Source: Arenicola marina
Lineage: Eukaryota; Annelida; Polychaeta; Arenicolidae
Direction: 5' to 3'
DNA: 64,000 nt
NCBI GenBank assembly: GCA_964019135.1
Contig: OZ025256.1
Location: forward strand, 2,728,001-2,792,000
The notes beneath the pieces are model-generated. The model worked only from the letters and a program-made list of their open reading frames with translations, did not search any database and was not told the DNA's origin. Made by a program: the position numbers and the translations under genes. Positions within the stretch are counted from its first letter, which is position 1; every line of letters starts with the position of its first letter. Shown one piece after another: positions 26,901 to 37,900 of this stretch.

Positions 26901-29900
26901 GCCCATGAGGGACATTGTAGTTGGGCATATCACAGGATTCATACATCGTGGCTATGTTCAGCCCATGAGGGAGATTGTAGTTGGGCATATCACAGGATTC
27001 ATACATCGTGGCTATGTTCAGCCCATGAGGGAGATTGTAGTTGGGCATATCACAGGATTCATACATCGTGGCTATGTTCAGCACATGAGGGACATTGTAG
27101 TTGGGCATATCACAGGATTCATACATCGTGGCTATGTACAGCACATGAGGGACATTGTAGTTGGGCATATCACAGGATTCATACATCGCGGCTATGTACA
27201 GCACATGAGGGACATTGTAGTTGGGCATATCACAGGATTCATACATCGTGGCTATGTTCAGCCCATGAGGGACATTGTAGTTGGGCATATCACAGGATTC
27301 ATACATCGTGGCTATGTTCAGCCCATGAGGGAGATTGTAGTTGGGCATATCACAGGATTCATACATCGCGGCTATGTTCAGCCCATGAGGGAGATTGTAG
27401 TTGGGCATATCACAGGATTCATACATCGTGGCTATGTTCAGCCCATGAGGGAGATTGTAGTTGGGCATATCACAGGATTCATACATCGCGGCTATGTTCA
27501 GCCCATGAGGGACATTGTAGTTGGGCATATCACAGGATTCATACATCGCGGCTATGTTCAGCCCATGAGGGACATTGTAGTTGGGCATATCACAGGATTC
27601 ATACATCGTGGCTATGTTCAGCCCATGAGGGAGATTGTAGTTGGGCATATCACAGGATTCATACATCGCGGCTATGTTCAGCCCATGAGGGACATTGTAG
27701 TTGGGCATATCACAGGATTCATACATCGTGGCTATGTTCAGCCCATGAGGGAGATTGTAGTTGGGCATATCACAGGATTCATACATCGTGGCTATGTTCA
27801 GCCCATGAGGGACATTGTAGTTGGGCATATCACAGGATTCATACATCGTGGCTATGTTCAGCACATGAGGGACATTGTAGTTGGGCATATCACAGGATTC
27901 ATACATCGTGGCTATGTACAGCACATGAGGGACATTGTAGTTGGGCATATCACAGGATTCATACATCGCGGCTATGTACAGCACATGAGGGACATTGTAG
28001 TTGGGCATATCACAGGATTCATACATCGTGGCTATGTTCAGCCCATGAGGGACATTGTAGTTGGGCATATCACAGGATTCATACATCGTGGCTATGTTCA
28101 GCCCATGAGGGACATTGTAGTTGGGCATATCACAGGATTCATACATCGTGGCTATGTTCAGCCCATGAGAGACATTGTAGTTGGGCATATCACAGGATTC
28201 ATACATCGTGGCTATGTTCAGTCCATGAGGGACATTGTAGTTGGGCATATCACAGGATTCATACATCGCGGCTATGTTCAGCCCATGAGGCAGATTGTAG
28301 TTGGGCATATCACAGGATTCATACATCGTGGCTATGTTCAGCCCATGAGGGAGATTGTAGTTGGGCATATCACAGGATTCATACATCGTGGCTATGTTCA
28401 GCCCATGAGGGACATTGTAGTTGGGTATATCACAGGAGTCATACATCGTGGCTATGTTCAGCCCATGAGGGACATTGTAGTTGGGTATATCACAGGAGTC
28501 ATACATCGTGGCTATGTTCAGCCCATGAGGGACATTGTAGTTGGGTATATCACAGGAGTCATACATCGTGGCTATGTTCAGCCCATGAGGGACATTGTAG
28601 TTGGGTATATCACAGGATTCATACATCGTGGCTATGTTCAGCCCATGAGGGACATTGTAGTTGGGCATATCACAGGATTCATACATCGTGGCTATGTTCA
28701 GCCCATGAGGGACATTGTAGTTGGGTATATCACAGGAGTCATACATCGTGGCTATGTACAGCCCATGAGGGACATTGTAGTTGGGTATATCACAGGATTC
28801 ATACATCGTGGCTATGTTCAGCCCATGAGGGACATTGTAGTTGGGCATATCACAGGATTCATACATCGCGGCTATGTTCAGCCCATGAGGGACATTGTAG
28901 TTGGGCATATCACAGGATTCATACATCGTGGCTATGTTCAGCCCATGAGGGACATTGTAGTTGGGCATATCACAGGATTCATACATCGTGGCTATGTTCA
29001 GTCCATGAGGGACATTGTAGTTGGGCATATCACAGGATTCATACATCGCGGCTATGTTCAGCCCATGAGGGAGATTGTAGTTGGGTATATCACAGGATTC
29101 ATACATCGTGGCTATGTTCAGCCCATGAGGGAGATTGTAGTTGGGCATATCACAGGATTCATACATCGTGGCTATGTTCAGCCCATGAGGGAGATTGTAG
29201 TTGGGCATATCACAGGATTCATACATCGTGGCTATGTTCAGCCCATGAGGGAGATTGTAGTTGGGCATATCACAGGATTCATACATCGTGGCTATGTTCA
29301 GCACATGAGGGAGATTGTAGTTGGGCATATCACAGGATTCATACATCGTGGCTATGTACAGCACATGAGGGACATTGTAGTTGGGCATATCACAGGATTC
29401 ATACATCGCGGCTATGTACAGCACATGAGGGACATTGTAGTTGGGCATATCACAGGATTCATACATCGTGGCTATGTTCAGCCCATGAGGGACATTGTAG
29501 TTGGGCATATCACAGGATTCATACATCGTGGCTATGTTCAGCCCATGAGGGACATTGTAGTTGGGCATATCACAGGATTCATACATCGTGGCTATGTACA
29601 GCACATGAGGGACATTGTAGTTGGGCATATCACAGGATTCATACATCGTGGCTATGTTCAGCCCATGAGGGACATTGTAGTTGGGCATATCACAGGATTC
29701 ATACATCGTGGCTATGTTCAGCACATGAGGGACATTGTAGTTGGGCATATCACAGGATTCATACATCGCGGCTATGTACAGCACATGAGGGACATTGTAG
29801 TTGGGCATATCACAGGATTCATACATCGTGGCTATGTTCAGCCCATGAGGGACATTGTAGTTGGGTATATCACAGGAGTCATACATCGTGGCTATGTACA

Positions 29901-32189
29901 GCCCATGAGGGACATTGTAGTTGGGTATATCACAGGATTCATACATCGTGGCTATGTTCAGCCCATGAGGGACATTGTAGTTGGGCATATCACAGGATTC
30001 ATACATCGCGGCTATGTTCAGCCCATGAGGGACATTGTAGTTGGGCATATCACAGGATTCATACATCGTGGCTATGTTCAGCCCATGAGGGACATTGTAG
30101 TTGGGCATATCACAGGATTCATACATCGTGGCTATGTTCAGTCCATGAGGGACATTGTAGTTGGGCATATCACAGGATTCATACATCGCGGCTATGTTCA
30201 GCCCATGAGGGAGATTGTAGTTGGGTATATCACAGGATTCATACATCGTGGCTATGTTCAGCCCATGAGGGAGATTGTAGTTGGGCATATCACAGGATTC
30301 ATACATCGTGGCTATGTTCAGCCCATGAGGGAGATTGTAGTTGGGCATATCACAGGATTCATACATCGTGGCTATGTTCAGCCCATGAGGGAGATTGTAG
30401 TTGGGCATATCACAGGATTCATACATCGTGGCTATGTTCAGCACATGAGGGAGATTGTAGTTGGGCATATCACAGGATTCATACATCGTGGCTATGTACA
30501 GCACATGAGGGACATTGTAGTTGGGCATATCACAGGATTCATACATCGCGGCTATGTACAGCACATGAGGGACATTGTAGTTGGGCATATCACAGGATTC
30601 ATACATCGTGGCTATGTTCAGCCCATGAGGGACATTGTAGTTGGGCATATCACAGGATTCATACATCGTGGCTATGTTCAGCCCATGAGGGACATTGTAG
30701 TTGGGCATATCACAGGATTCATACATCGTGGCTATGTACAGCACATGAGGGACATTGTAGTTGGGCATATCACAGGATTCATACATCGTGGCTATGTTCA
30801 GCCCATGAGGGACATTGTAGTTGGGCATATCACAGGATTCATACATCGTGGCTATGTTCAGCACATGAGGGACATTGTAGTTGGGCATATCACAGGATTC
30901 ATACATCGCGGCTCTGTACAGCACATGAGGGACATTGTAGTTGGGCATATCACAGGATTCATACATCGTGGCTATGTTCAGCCCATGAGGGACATTGTAG
31001 TTGGGCATATCACAGGATTCATACATCGTGGCTATGTTCAGCTCATGAGGGACATTGTAGTTGGGCATATCACAGGATTCATACATCGCGGCTATGTTCA
31101 GCCCATGAGGGACATTGTAGTTGGGTATATCACAGGATTCATACATCGTGGCTATGTTCAGCCCATGAGGGACATTGTAGTTGGGCATATCACAGGATTC
31201 ATACATCGTGGCTATGTTCAGCACATGAGGGACATTGTAGTTGGGTATATCACAGGATTCATACATCGTGGCTATGTTCAGCCCATGAGGGACATTGTAG
31301 TTAGGCATATCACAGGATTCATACATCGCGGCTATGTTCAGCCCATGAGGGACATTGTAGTTGGGCATATCACAGGATTCATACATCGTGGCTATGTTCA
31401 GCCCATGAGGGACATTGTAGTTGGGCATATCACAGGATTCATACATCGTGGCTATGTTCAGCCCATGAGAGACATTGTAGTTGGGCATATCACAGGATTC
31501 ATACATCGTGGCTATGTTCAGTCCATGAGGGACATTGTAGTTGGGCATATCACAGGATTCATACATCGCGGCTATGTTCAGCCCATGAGGCAGATTGTAG
31601 TTGGGCATATCACAGGATTCATACATCGTGGCTATGTTCAGCCCATGAGGGAGATTGTAGTTGGGCATATCACAGGATTCATACATCGTGGCTATGTTCA
31701 GCCCATGAGGGACATTGTAGTTGGGTATATCACAGGAGTCATACATCGTGGCTATGTTCAGCCCATGAGGGACATTGTAGTTGGGTATATCACAGGAGTC
31801 ATACATCGTGGCTATGTTCAGCCCATGAGGGACATTGTAGTTGGGTATATCACAGGAGTCATACATCGTGGCTATGTTCAGCCCATGAGGGACATTGTAG
31901 TTGGGTATATCACAGGATTCATACATCGTGGCTATGTTCAGCCCATGAGGGACATTGTAGTTGGGCATATCACAGGATTCATACATCGTGGCTATGTTCA
32001 GCCCATGAGGGACATTGTAGTTGGGTATATCACAGGAGTCATACATCGTGGCTATGTACAGCCCATGAGGGACATTGTAGTTGGGTATATCACCGGATTC
32101 ATACATCGTGGCTATGTTTAGCCCATGAGGAACATTGTAGTTGGGCATATCACAGGATTCACACATCGTGGCTATGTTCAGCCCATGAA
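23945..32189. repeat. 60-bp satellite (~137 units)
   Basis: The 60-bp unit contains gggacattgtagttgggcat, tcacaggattcatacatcg and ggctatgttcagccc in that order. Main variants are cgtggc/cgcggc, gcccatg/gcacatg, gacatt/gagatt, gggcat/gggtat/gggcgt, gttcag/gtacag and gattc/gagtc. The unit is 20 codons with no stop in several frames on both strands, giving 860-1850-codon ORFs (plus MRDIVVGHITGF-type, minus MYESCDMPNYNV-type repeats). In the minus MYES frame nearly all common variants change an amino acid, which argues against coding. Two 5-bp insertions (catggcatgaggg at about 26594 and 26719) break the register. Confidence 0.97.
28681..30960. repeat. 1140-bp tandem duplication in 60-bp satellite
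   Basis: Units 28681-29820 recur in the same variant order at 29821-30960 (19 units each). Shared markers include gttcagtccatg, gagattgtagttgggtatat (29071 and 30211) and the run of gcacatg units. One private change is gctctgtaca at about 30911. A further block, 28081-28800, recurs at 31381-32100, a 3300-bp (55-unit) offset, marked by the unique ggcagattg unit at about 28290 and 31590. Confidence 0.88.
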
Positions 32190-32332
32190 GAAGCGTGCAA
32201 TACATAATGGGCCATACCCCCGAATAATAATCACATGGGTTCTACCAGTGTATATATATTGTAACATGTGTATTACAGAGGGACGGAAAGCCAAAATGCG
32301 TCACCTATTTTCGGAAAGACCGTGTGGCAGCC
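32190..32332. other. Short single-copy spacer
   Basis: Mixed sequence after the last 60-bp unit; nothing recognisable. Confidence 0.5.
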
Positions 32333-32410
32333 GTGAGCGGGAGGGAGGAGGGGGGGGGAGGGTATGTACGAGAGGGGGAGGGGGCAGGGGGGAGAGGGGG
32401 AGGGGGGGTA
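32333..32410 (+). other. G-rich tract, quadruplex-capable
   Basis: About 78 bp with repeated runs of 3-8 G separated by one or two bases (gggagggaggaggggggggag, agggggagggggcagggggg). It meets the usual four-tract, short-loop rule for a G-quadruplex on the plus strand. Confidence 0.7.
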
Positions 32411-32639
32411 TCTACTAGAGACGGAGCATGTCCTACACTGATATGACGAATACGGTATTTTCGTAAATCCATTAGAATCGGGAACCATAGCAAATCCTGG
32501 GTGTGGTGTCAACCATCGCTCGCGGGTATCCTCGAAGTATGTACGCATGGATTATCGTGGGATTATTGTGGGATTATAGCGGGATTATCTTCGATTTGGT
32601 TTGGCTTATATATCATAAATAGTGGATAAATAAATGCAT
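32411..32639. other. Spacer with short gggattat repeat
   Basis: Mostly unique sequence. At 32550-32590 there are about four copies of a gtgggattat-type 11-12-mer. No gene seen. Confidence 0.5.
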
Positions 32640-32926
32640 TCAACTTGGTGGGTCATATCGCGCAAATGCAAAGGGTAAATGGAGTGAGGAGCCATGTCTG
32701 CGGGAGTAGCTTTCTTGCTCGGACCCCCACCCCCTCCGGTCCTCCAAAAATTTTGGTCGCAATTTTGTTAAAAGCCCCCCCCCCCCCGGTCGTCAAATTT
32801 TGGTGCCCTCCTTTCAATGATTCCTGCACACGCCCCTGATATATTTGCACAGGTGGGGTACGAACCCCGGCTGTGTTGGCTGGCCTAGTAGAACGCGCTG
32901 CCTACTCTGCCACTAGGTGACCTCGG
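32640..32926 (-). mobile_element. tRNA-derived SINE (family 2), probably interrupted
   Basis: On the minus strand the head carries CACCTAGTGGCAGAGTAGG (A-box region, reverse complement of 32901-32919) and a canonical B box GGGGTTCGTACCCC (reverse complement of 32854-32867). The 3' part (32645-32700, ggtcatatcgcgcaaatg and gagccatgtctgcggg) matches the body of the SINE at 22976-23025, although the tRNA heads differ. Between head and body lies a C-run-rich segment, probably a separate insertion. Confidence 0.6.
32709..32839 (-). mobile_element. Possible hAT-like MITE inserted in the SINE
   Basis: The segment ends at its right side in cctgcacacgcccctg, which on the minus strand reads CAGGGGCGTGTGCAGG, a typical hAT-type terminus. 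The interior has long C runs (14 C near 32778) and two related aaattttggt motifs. The opposite terminus and a target-site duplication were not found, so the left limit is uncertain. Confidence 0.3.
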
Positions 32927-33249
32927 TGTACGGGCTGATACAACTGTGTCTGGGTCGGCGCATCCTCTAGGCTTTAGATTTCCAAGCTAAGTTCAAAGTA
33001 ATAAGTAATACACTAGACAATATAGCCGATGGCGCTACATGGCAGACTACGGGGTGACCCCCCCCCCCCCCGGGTTACCATCGCAACGGGCCTCAAGTTG
33101 ACGTCAGGGTGGAAGCAAGGTTAAATCAGGGTGGGTCTCGGGTATATTCTGCAGGGTAAGTACCGGCTTGCAGCTGGGCTACTGAAGAGCCTTCATGAGG
33201 GGTCAAACATCACAAACAACAATCAACAAAGTCGAGACATTACAATGGT
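32927..33249. other. Single-copy spacer with C homopolymer
   Basis: Contains a 14-C run at 33058-33071 and a CRE palindrome TGACGTCA at 33099-33106. No gene seen. Confidence 0.5.
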
Positions 33250-33537
33250 GTTTTCGGGTCACGGGTGGGCCATGGGCGGGTCACGGGGAGGCCATGGGCG
33301 GGCCACGGGTGGGACATGGGCGGGTCACGGGGAGGCCACGGGCGGGCCACGGGTGGGCCACGGGAGGGTCATGGGTGGCCACGGATGGGCCATGGGGGGC
33401 CACGGGCAGGCCGAGAACGGGCCATGGGGGGCCATGGCTGGGTCACGGGCGGGCCATGGGCGGGTCACGGGTGGGCCATGGGGGGGGGGGGCATTGCTGG
33501 GCCACGGGCGGACCACGGGCGGGGCATGGGCGGGTCT
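33250..33537. repeat. 11-bp GC-rich minisatellite
   Basis: About 26 copies of an 11-mer of the types gggtcacgggt, gggccatgggc and gggccacgggt. A G homopolymer of 12 lies at 33480-33491. Translation gives Gly/His/Arg/Trp repeats in all frames; these are artefacts. Confidence 0.9.
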
Positions 33538-33919
33538 TTTTGTAAAGACCCTGCCCCTTAATTAATATGCGACTCCACTCGCTCTGGGCCCGCGCTGTGT
33601 AAAGAATAATACACAGGGGTATATGAGAAAAACCATCACTCCCCCCCCACCCCCCCAAGTGCCTCATCCCTAAGTGCCTCACCCCCAGTGCCTAAACCCC
33701 AACTCATATCCCTACCCTACTCGTGGCCTAGCGCCACTCCCCCCCCCCCGCCCCCTCCGTACCCCAACATGCCAGCCTCCCCGCGTTCCCCTAACAACGC
33801 CCGCTGTGTGCGATCTGCCAATAAGCGGGGTCCCCGGCTCGCCGACCTACCAATAGGTCAAAGGTCACAGGTCAAGGATGGGTACCACACGCATGTTGGC
33901 GTTGGTCGACCTGACAGGT
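33538..33919. other. C-rich spacer, no gene seen
   Basis: Several C runs (near 33640-33656 and 33740-33755) and three copies of an aagtgcctcaccc-type motif at about 33656-33700. No supported ORF. Confidence 0.5.
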
Positions 33920-34080
33920 GACGAGATCCCGTCGTCAAAGCGAGAACGAGATCTCGACGTCACGGTGATATATACATCGGATTAGTAAGGGCATTACGAG
34001 ATTCTGACGTCACGAACGAGATCTCGGCCGGCGTCATGACGAGATATCGACGGCGTGATGAGATTTCGATGTCATTAACG
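33920..34080. repeat. Diverged acgagatctcgacgtca repeat
   Basis: Five to six imperfect copies of a motif of the type acgagatctcgacgtca (33942, 33987, 34015, 34038, 34058 and nearby). They contain the palindromes gagatctc and, at 34005-34012, TGACGTCA (a full CRE). The copies are too diverged for an exact unit length. Confidence 0.55.
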
Positions 34081-34332
34081 AAAGCCGTCAAGCTGCCCCA
34101 CATATTGTACTCGTTGGTCGATATTGGCGTCATCAAGGTTCTCACTGGCACATTATTTCATGGCAACATGACGATGCTAGCATGCAGATCAAGCACTGCT
34201 CACATGCTATTAGATTGCTTCTAGAAGTATGGATATCCCCATCCCACCATCCTTTGCGCTTCGAGCTCATATATATATACAGGTCTCTGTGGCAAAAAAA
34301 AGATACATGTATATATATCACCAGGGTTCTTT
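34081..34332. other. Single-copy spacer with short TA runs
   Basis: Short (TA)n runs near 34269 and 34308. No gene seen. Confidence 0.5.
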
Positions 34333-34607
34333 AATAGACCGATCCAGGCTCCGACACTAAGCCCCGCCCACCCTTGAGTGCTTTTTCCTTACTCGTGAAT
34401 ATGAAATTGACAATCATAGCTGATGGTAGGTACAAGTGAGAAGTACTCATCTCTGAAACTAACAAGAAAGTAACACGCTGCTTTGTTGTTTGTCCGACTT
34501 GTTTGTCCGACATAACGCACGTGGAACACCTTTTTTCACCGCATGATTGGATAAATGATCGAATGATGAATAAATGATGAATGATCGACAGCCTGGATCG
34601 GTCTATT
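34333..34607. mobile_element. 275-bp MITE with perfect 18-bp TIRs
   Basis: The left terminus aatagaccgatccaggct (34333-34350) and the right terminus agcctggatcggtctatt (34590-34607) are perfect inverse complements. The interior is non-coding and AT-rich, with a short gatgaataaatgatgaatg repeat near the right end. No obvious target-site duplication borders it. It fits a non-autonomous DNA transposon of unknown family. Confidence 0.85.
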
Positions 34608-34992
34608 GACCTCTGAAATCAAATCAAATCAAAGGCAAGTAGATATGTCATGTACATATAATGTTACCGGTAGTAGGTTGGCAGGACACAGCGCGGATGT
34701 ACATGTTCCAAGCCAACTTTGTGCACACATGGACCAATGTCAGATGCCGGGCATGAACGAGAATCCAATCCGGGTCTCAAAACTCAGCGTGTTGTTACCA
34801 CCTCCCCCCCACTCCCATCCCCGCGTACACTGGACAACAGAGGGGAGCGGTCACGAGTTGACCCTCCCCTACCCCACTCCCCGAGACCCTCCCAGGGACC
34901 CCACCCCCACTCTCCCCTACTCCGATGCACCCCTCTCCCCTTCAGAACAGCGTCACCTAAGAAGCAATCGGCAAAAAAAACACAAGACGCGC
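34608..34992. other. Spacer, C-rich in part, no gene seen
   Basis: Includes a C-rich patch (34796-34940) and a poly-A run at 34972-34980. Read on the minus strand, 34960 ends a good polypyrimidine-AG acceptor (gattgcttcttag), but every frame after it closes quickly. Confidence 0.45.
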
Positions 34993-35134
34993 TGATCCTG
35001 CAATTTGTGGCCTGATCCCTATTATCGCCCACACAAGAACTATTCCATATTACAACTCTGTTACATCATATAAGCTTGACCCTAGCATATAAGCTTGAGC
35101 GATAATGGGGATCAGGCCAGAAACTGCAGTATCA
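34993..35134. mobile_element. 142-bp foldback (long inverted-repeat) element
   Basis: A left arm of about 36 bp starting tgatcctgcaatttgtggcc pairs with a right arm ending in aactgcagtatca, with about five mismatches. The common core is cctgatccctattatcgc against gcgataatggggatcagg. The short loop holds a direct repeat of atataagcttga. It fits a small foldback MITE or a hairpin-forming unit. Confidence 0.75.
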
Positions 35135-35201
35135 CCAGAGACGCTAGCATAATAAGAGAGATAAGGGGAAAAAGGGGGGATGAGATAGAAGATCTCCTTA
35201 C

Positions 35202-35291
35202 CGTATTGATCGGCGAGGGGGGCTGCGCCTTGCCTCCCTTGTGCTTGGATTTCACCCCTTTGTCTTTCCCGCCTTTCGTCCTGTGCGCCAT
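35202..35291 (-). CDS. Candidate first coding exon (30 codons, weak)
   Basis: On the minus strand an ATG in a fair context (tgcaatggcgc) opens 30 codons beginning MAHRTKGGKDKG. They are rich in Lys and Gly, followed by a Pro/Ser patch, and end exactly at a codon boundary before GTAAGG, a near-consensus 5' splice site (35196-35201). Upstream DNA (35292-35500) is GC-rich and has an E-box. No downstream exon could be assigned: the best acceptor on this strand (near 34960) leads to a stop after four codons. The foldback element lies within the presumed intron. The product is not recognised. It could equally be a chance ORF. Confidence 0.2.
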
Positions 35292-35350
35292 TGCACCGAA
35301 AATAACAATAACACACAAATGTCGTCTGCTTCACCCCGCGTGGTGCGTGG

Positions 35351-35356
35351 CACGTG
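35351..35356. promoter_or_regulatory. E-box CACGTG upstream of candidate exon
   Basis: A palindromic CACGTG in the context ggcacgtgacc lies about 60 bp upstream of the candidate ATG at 35291 (minus strand). This is the bHLH-ZIP type (USF/MYC/TFEB). Any role is inferred. Confidence 0.2.
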
Positions 35357-35515
35357 ACCGACGCGTCAGATGGATATTCCTATGGACAGTAGTATTGCGT
35401 GCCGTCCCAGCGACAGGTTGGCCCAATGTGGGTGCAGCGGCACTGGCACAGGCAGGGCAGAAGCAATCCGCCAACCGCCCAAACAGCCAACCGAGCAAAG
35501 CAATCCGGCAGGCAA

Positions 35516-35538
35516 GCTGGCTGGCTGGCTGGCTGGCT
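35516..35538. repeat. (ctgg)n microsatellite
   Basis: Five to six copies of ggct/ctgg. Confidence 0.9.
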
Positions 35539-35612
35539 CACAAACCACCTCGAGCCCGAAGAGAAGACGGATGGACTGAGCGGCCGAATGACGACGACGG
35601 ACGAGTAGTCAA

Positions 35613-35638
35613 TATTTTATTTTTTTCTCTCCCCCCAG
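35613..35638 (+). other. Strong splice-acceptor-like sequence
   Basis: A long pyrimidine tract (tattttatttttttctctcc, then ccccag) ends in AG at 35638, matching a 3' splice site on the plus strand. The following frame is open for 46 codons to a stop at 35776-35778 and is rich in Arg/Glu/Ser. Whether it is used is unknown. Confidence 0.2.
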
Positions 35639-35899
35639 ATATCCGTTGCGGCGACAAGGCGCGGTCTTCTTCCCTCGTTGACGAAGACGGCTGCTGCCTA
35701 GAGAGAAAGAGACGAGATAGAAACAGGGAGAGAGAGGGGGAAAGTATCTTGCTCCTGCGGTACGAAGGCAGGGATTGATTGACATGGGCACCACGACGAT
35801 CGCGCGACGCGCCGTAACGACAGTCGTCGACGTTTTACGAGTCGCTGTTAAATGGCCAGCAGCTCCTTTTCCCCTCCCCCCTCTCGTGCCCTCTCCCCT
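35639..35899. other. GC-rich single-copy spacer
   Basis: No gene is supported beyond the 46-codon open stretch after the acceptor-like site. Confidence 0.4.
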
Positions 35900-37900
35900 G
35901 CCGTCAGTCACGCCCTGTCCCTCCCTCCTCACCGGCCAGGGGCTGCCGTCAGTCACTCCCTGTCCCTCCCTCCTCACCGGCCAGGGGCTGCCGTCAGTCA
36001 CTCCATGTCCCTCCCTCCTCACCGGCCAGGGGCTGCCGTCAGTCACTCCCTGTCCCTCCCTCCTCACCGGCCAGGGGCTGCCGTCAGTCACGCCCTGTCC
36101 CTCCATCCTCACCGGCCGGGGGCTGCCGTCAGTCACTCCCTGTCCCTCCCTCCTCACCGGCCAGGGGCTGACGTTAGTCACGCCCTGTCCCTCCCTCCTC
36201 ACCGGCCAGGGGCTGGCGTCAGTCACGCCCTGTCCCTTCCTCCTCGCCGGCCAGGGGCTGCCGTTAGTCACGCCCTGTCCCTCCCTCCTCACCGGCCAGG
36301 GGCTGCCGTCAGTCACGCCCTGTCCCTCCATCCTCACCGGCCGGGGGCTGCCGTCAGTCACTCCCTGTCCCTCCCTCCTCACCGGCCAGGGGCTGACGTT
36401 AGTCACGCCCTGTCCCTCCCTCCTCACCGGCCAGGGGCTGGCGTCAGTCACGCCCTGTCCCTTCCTCCTCGCCGGCCAGGGGCTGCCGTTAGTCACGCCC
36501 TGTCCCTCCCTCCTCACCGGCCAGGGGCTGGCGTCAGTCACGCCCTGTCCCTCCCTCCTCACCGGCCAGGGGCTGCCGTCAGTCACTCCCTGTCCCTCCC
36601 TCCTCACCGGCCAGGGGCTGCCGTCAGTCACTCTCTGTCCCTCCCTCCTCACCGGCCAGGGGCTGCCGTCAGTCACTCCCTGTCCCTCCCTCCTTACCGG
36701 CCAGTGGCTGCCGTCAGTCACTCCCTGTCCCTCCCTCCTCCCCAGCCAGGGGCTGCCGTCAGTCACTCCCTGTCCCTCCCTCCTCACCGGCCAGGGGCTG
36801 TCGTCAGTCACTCCCTGTGCCTCTCTCCTCACCGGCCAGGGGCTGCCGTCAGTCACTCCCTGTCCCTCCCTCCTCACCGGCCAGGGGCTGCCGTCAGTCA
36901 CTCCCTGTCCCTCCCTCCTCACCGGCCAGGGGCTGCCGTCAGTCACTCCCTGTCCCTCCCTCCTCACCGGCCAGGGGCTGCCGTCAGTCACTCCCTGTCC
37001 CTCTCTCCTCACCGGCCGGGGGCTGCCGTCAGTCACTCCCTGTCCCTCCCTCCTCACCGGCCAGGGGCTGCCGTCAGTCACTCCCTGTCCCTCCCTCCTC
37101 ACCGGCCAGGGGCTGCCGTCAGTCACTCCCTGTCTCTCCTCACCGGCCAGGGGCTGCCGTCAGTCACTCCCTGTCCCTCCGTCCTCACCGGCCAGGGGCT
37201 GCCGTCAGTCACGCCCTGTCCCTTCCTCCTTACCGGCCAGGGGCTGCCGTCAGTCACTCCCTGTCCCTCACTCCTCACCGGCCGGGGGCTGCCGTCAGTC
37301 ACTCCCTGTCCCTCCCTCCTTACCGGCCAGGGGCTGCCGTCAGTCACTCCCTGTCCCTCCGTCCTCACCGGCCAGGGGCTGCTGTCAGTCACTCCCTGTC
37401 CCTCCTCACCGGCCATGGGCTGCCGTCAGTCACGCCCTGTCCCTCCCTCCTCACCGGCCAGTGGCTGCCGCCAGTCACTCCCTGTCCCTCCCTCCTCACC
37501 GGCCAGTGGCTGTCGTCAGTCACTCCCTGTCCCTCCCTCCTCACCGGCCGGGGGCTGCCGTCAGTCACTCCCTGTCCCTCCTCACCGGCCAGGGGCTGCC
37601 GTCAGTCACTCCCTGTCCCTCCCTCCTCACCGGCCAGGGGCTGCCGCCAGTCACTCCCTGTCCCTCCCTCCTCACCGGCCGGGGGCTGCTGTCAGTCACT
37701 CCCTGTCCCTCCCTCCTCACCGGCCAGGGGCTGCCGTCAGTGACTCCCTGTCCCTCCCTCCTCACCGGCCAGGGGCTGCCGTCAGTCACTCCCTGTCCCT
37801 CCCTCCTCACCGGCCAGGGGCTGCCGTCAGTCACTCCCTGTCCCTCCCTCCTCACCGGCCAAGGGCTGCCGTCAGTCACTCCCTGTCCCTCCCTCCTCAC
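35900..37900. repeat. 45-bp minisatellite (~44 units)
   Basis: The 45-bp unit contains ccgtcagtcactccctgtcc followed by ctccctcctcaccggccagg and ggctg. Variants include acgtta, gcgtca, cacgccc, ccgggg and cagtgg, plus several 4-bp deletions (for example near 37135, 37405 and 37575) that shift the frame. One frame reads LPSVTPCPSLLTGQG repeats; long ORFs occur on both strands. A 225-bp block with the acgttagtcac / gcgtcagtcac / ccgttagtcac order at about 36170-36280 recurs at 36395-36505. Confidence 0.95.

Noticed and set aside
26551..32121. 1500-1850-codon ORFs on both strands of the 60-bp satellite
   Set aside because: Several frames are open at once; common variants are mostly non-synonymous in the minus frame; 5-bp insertions break the reading frame within the array.
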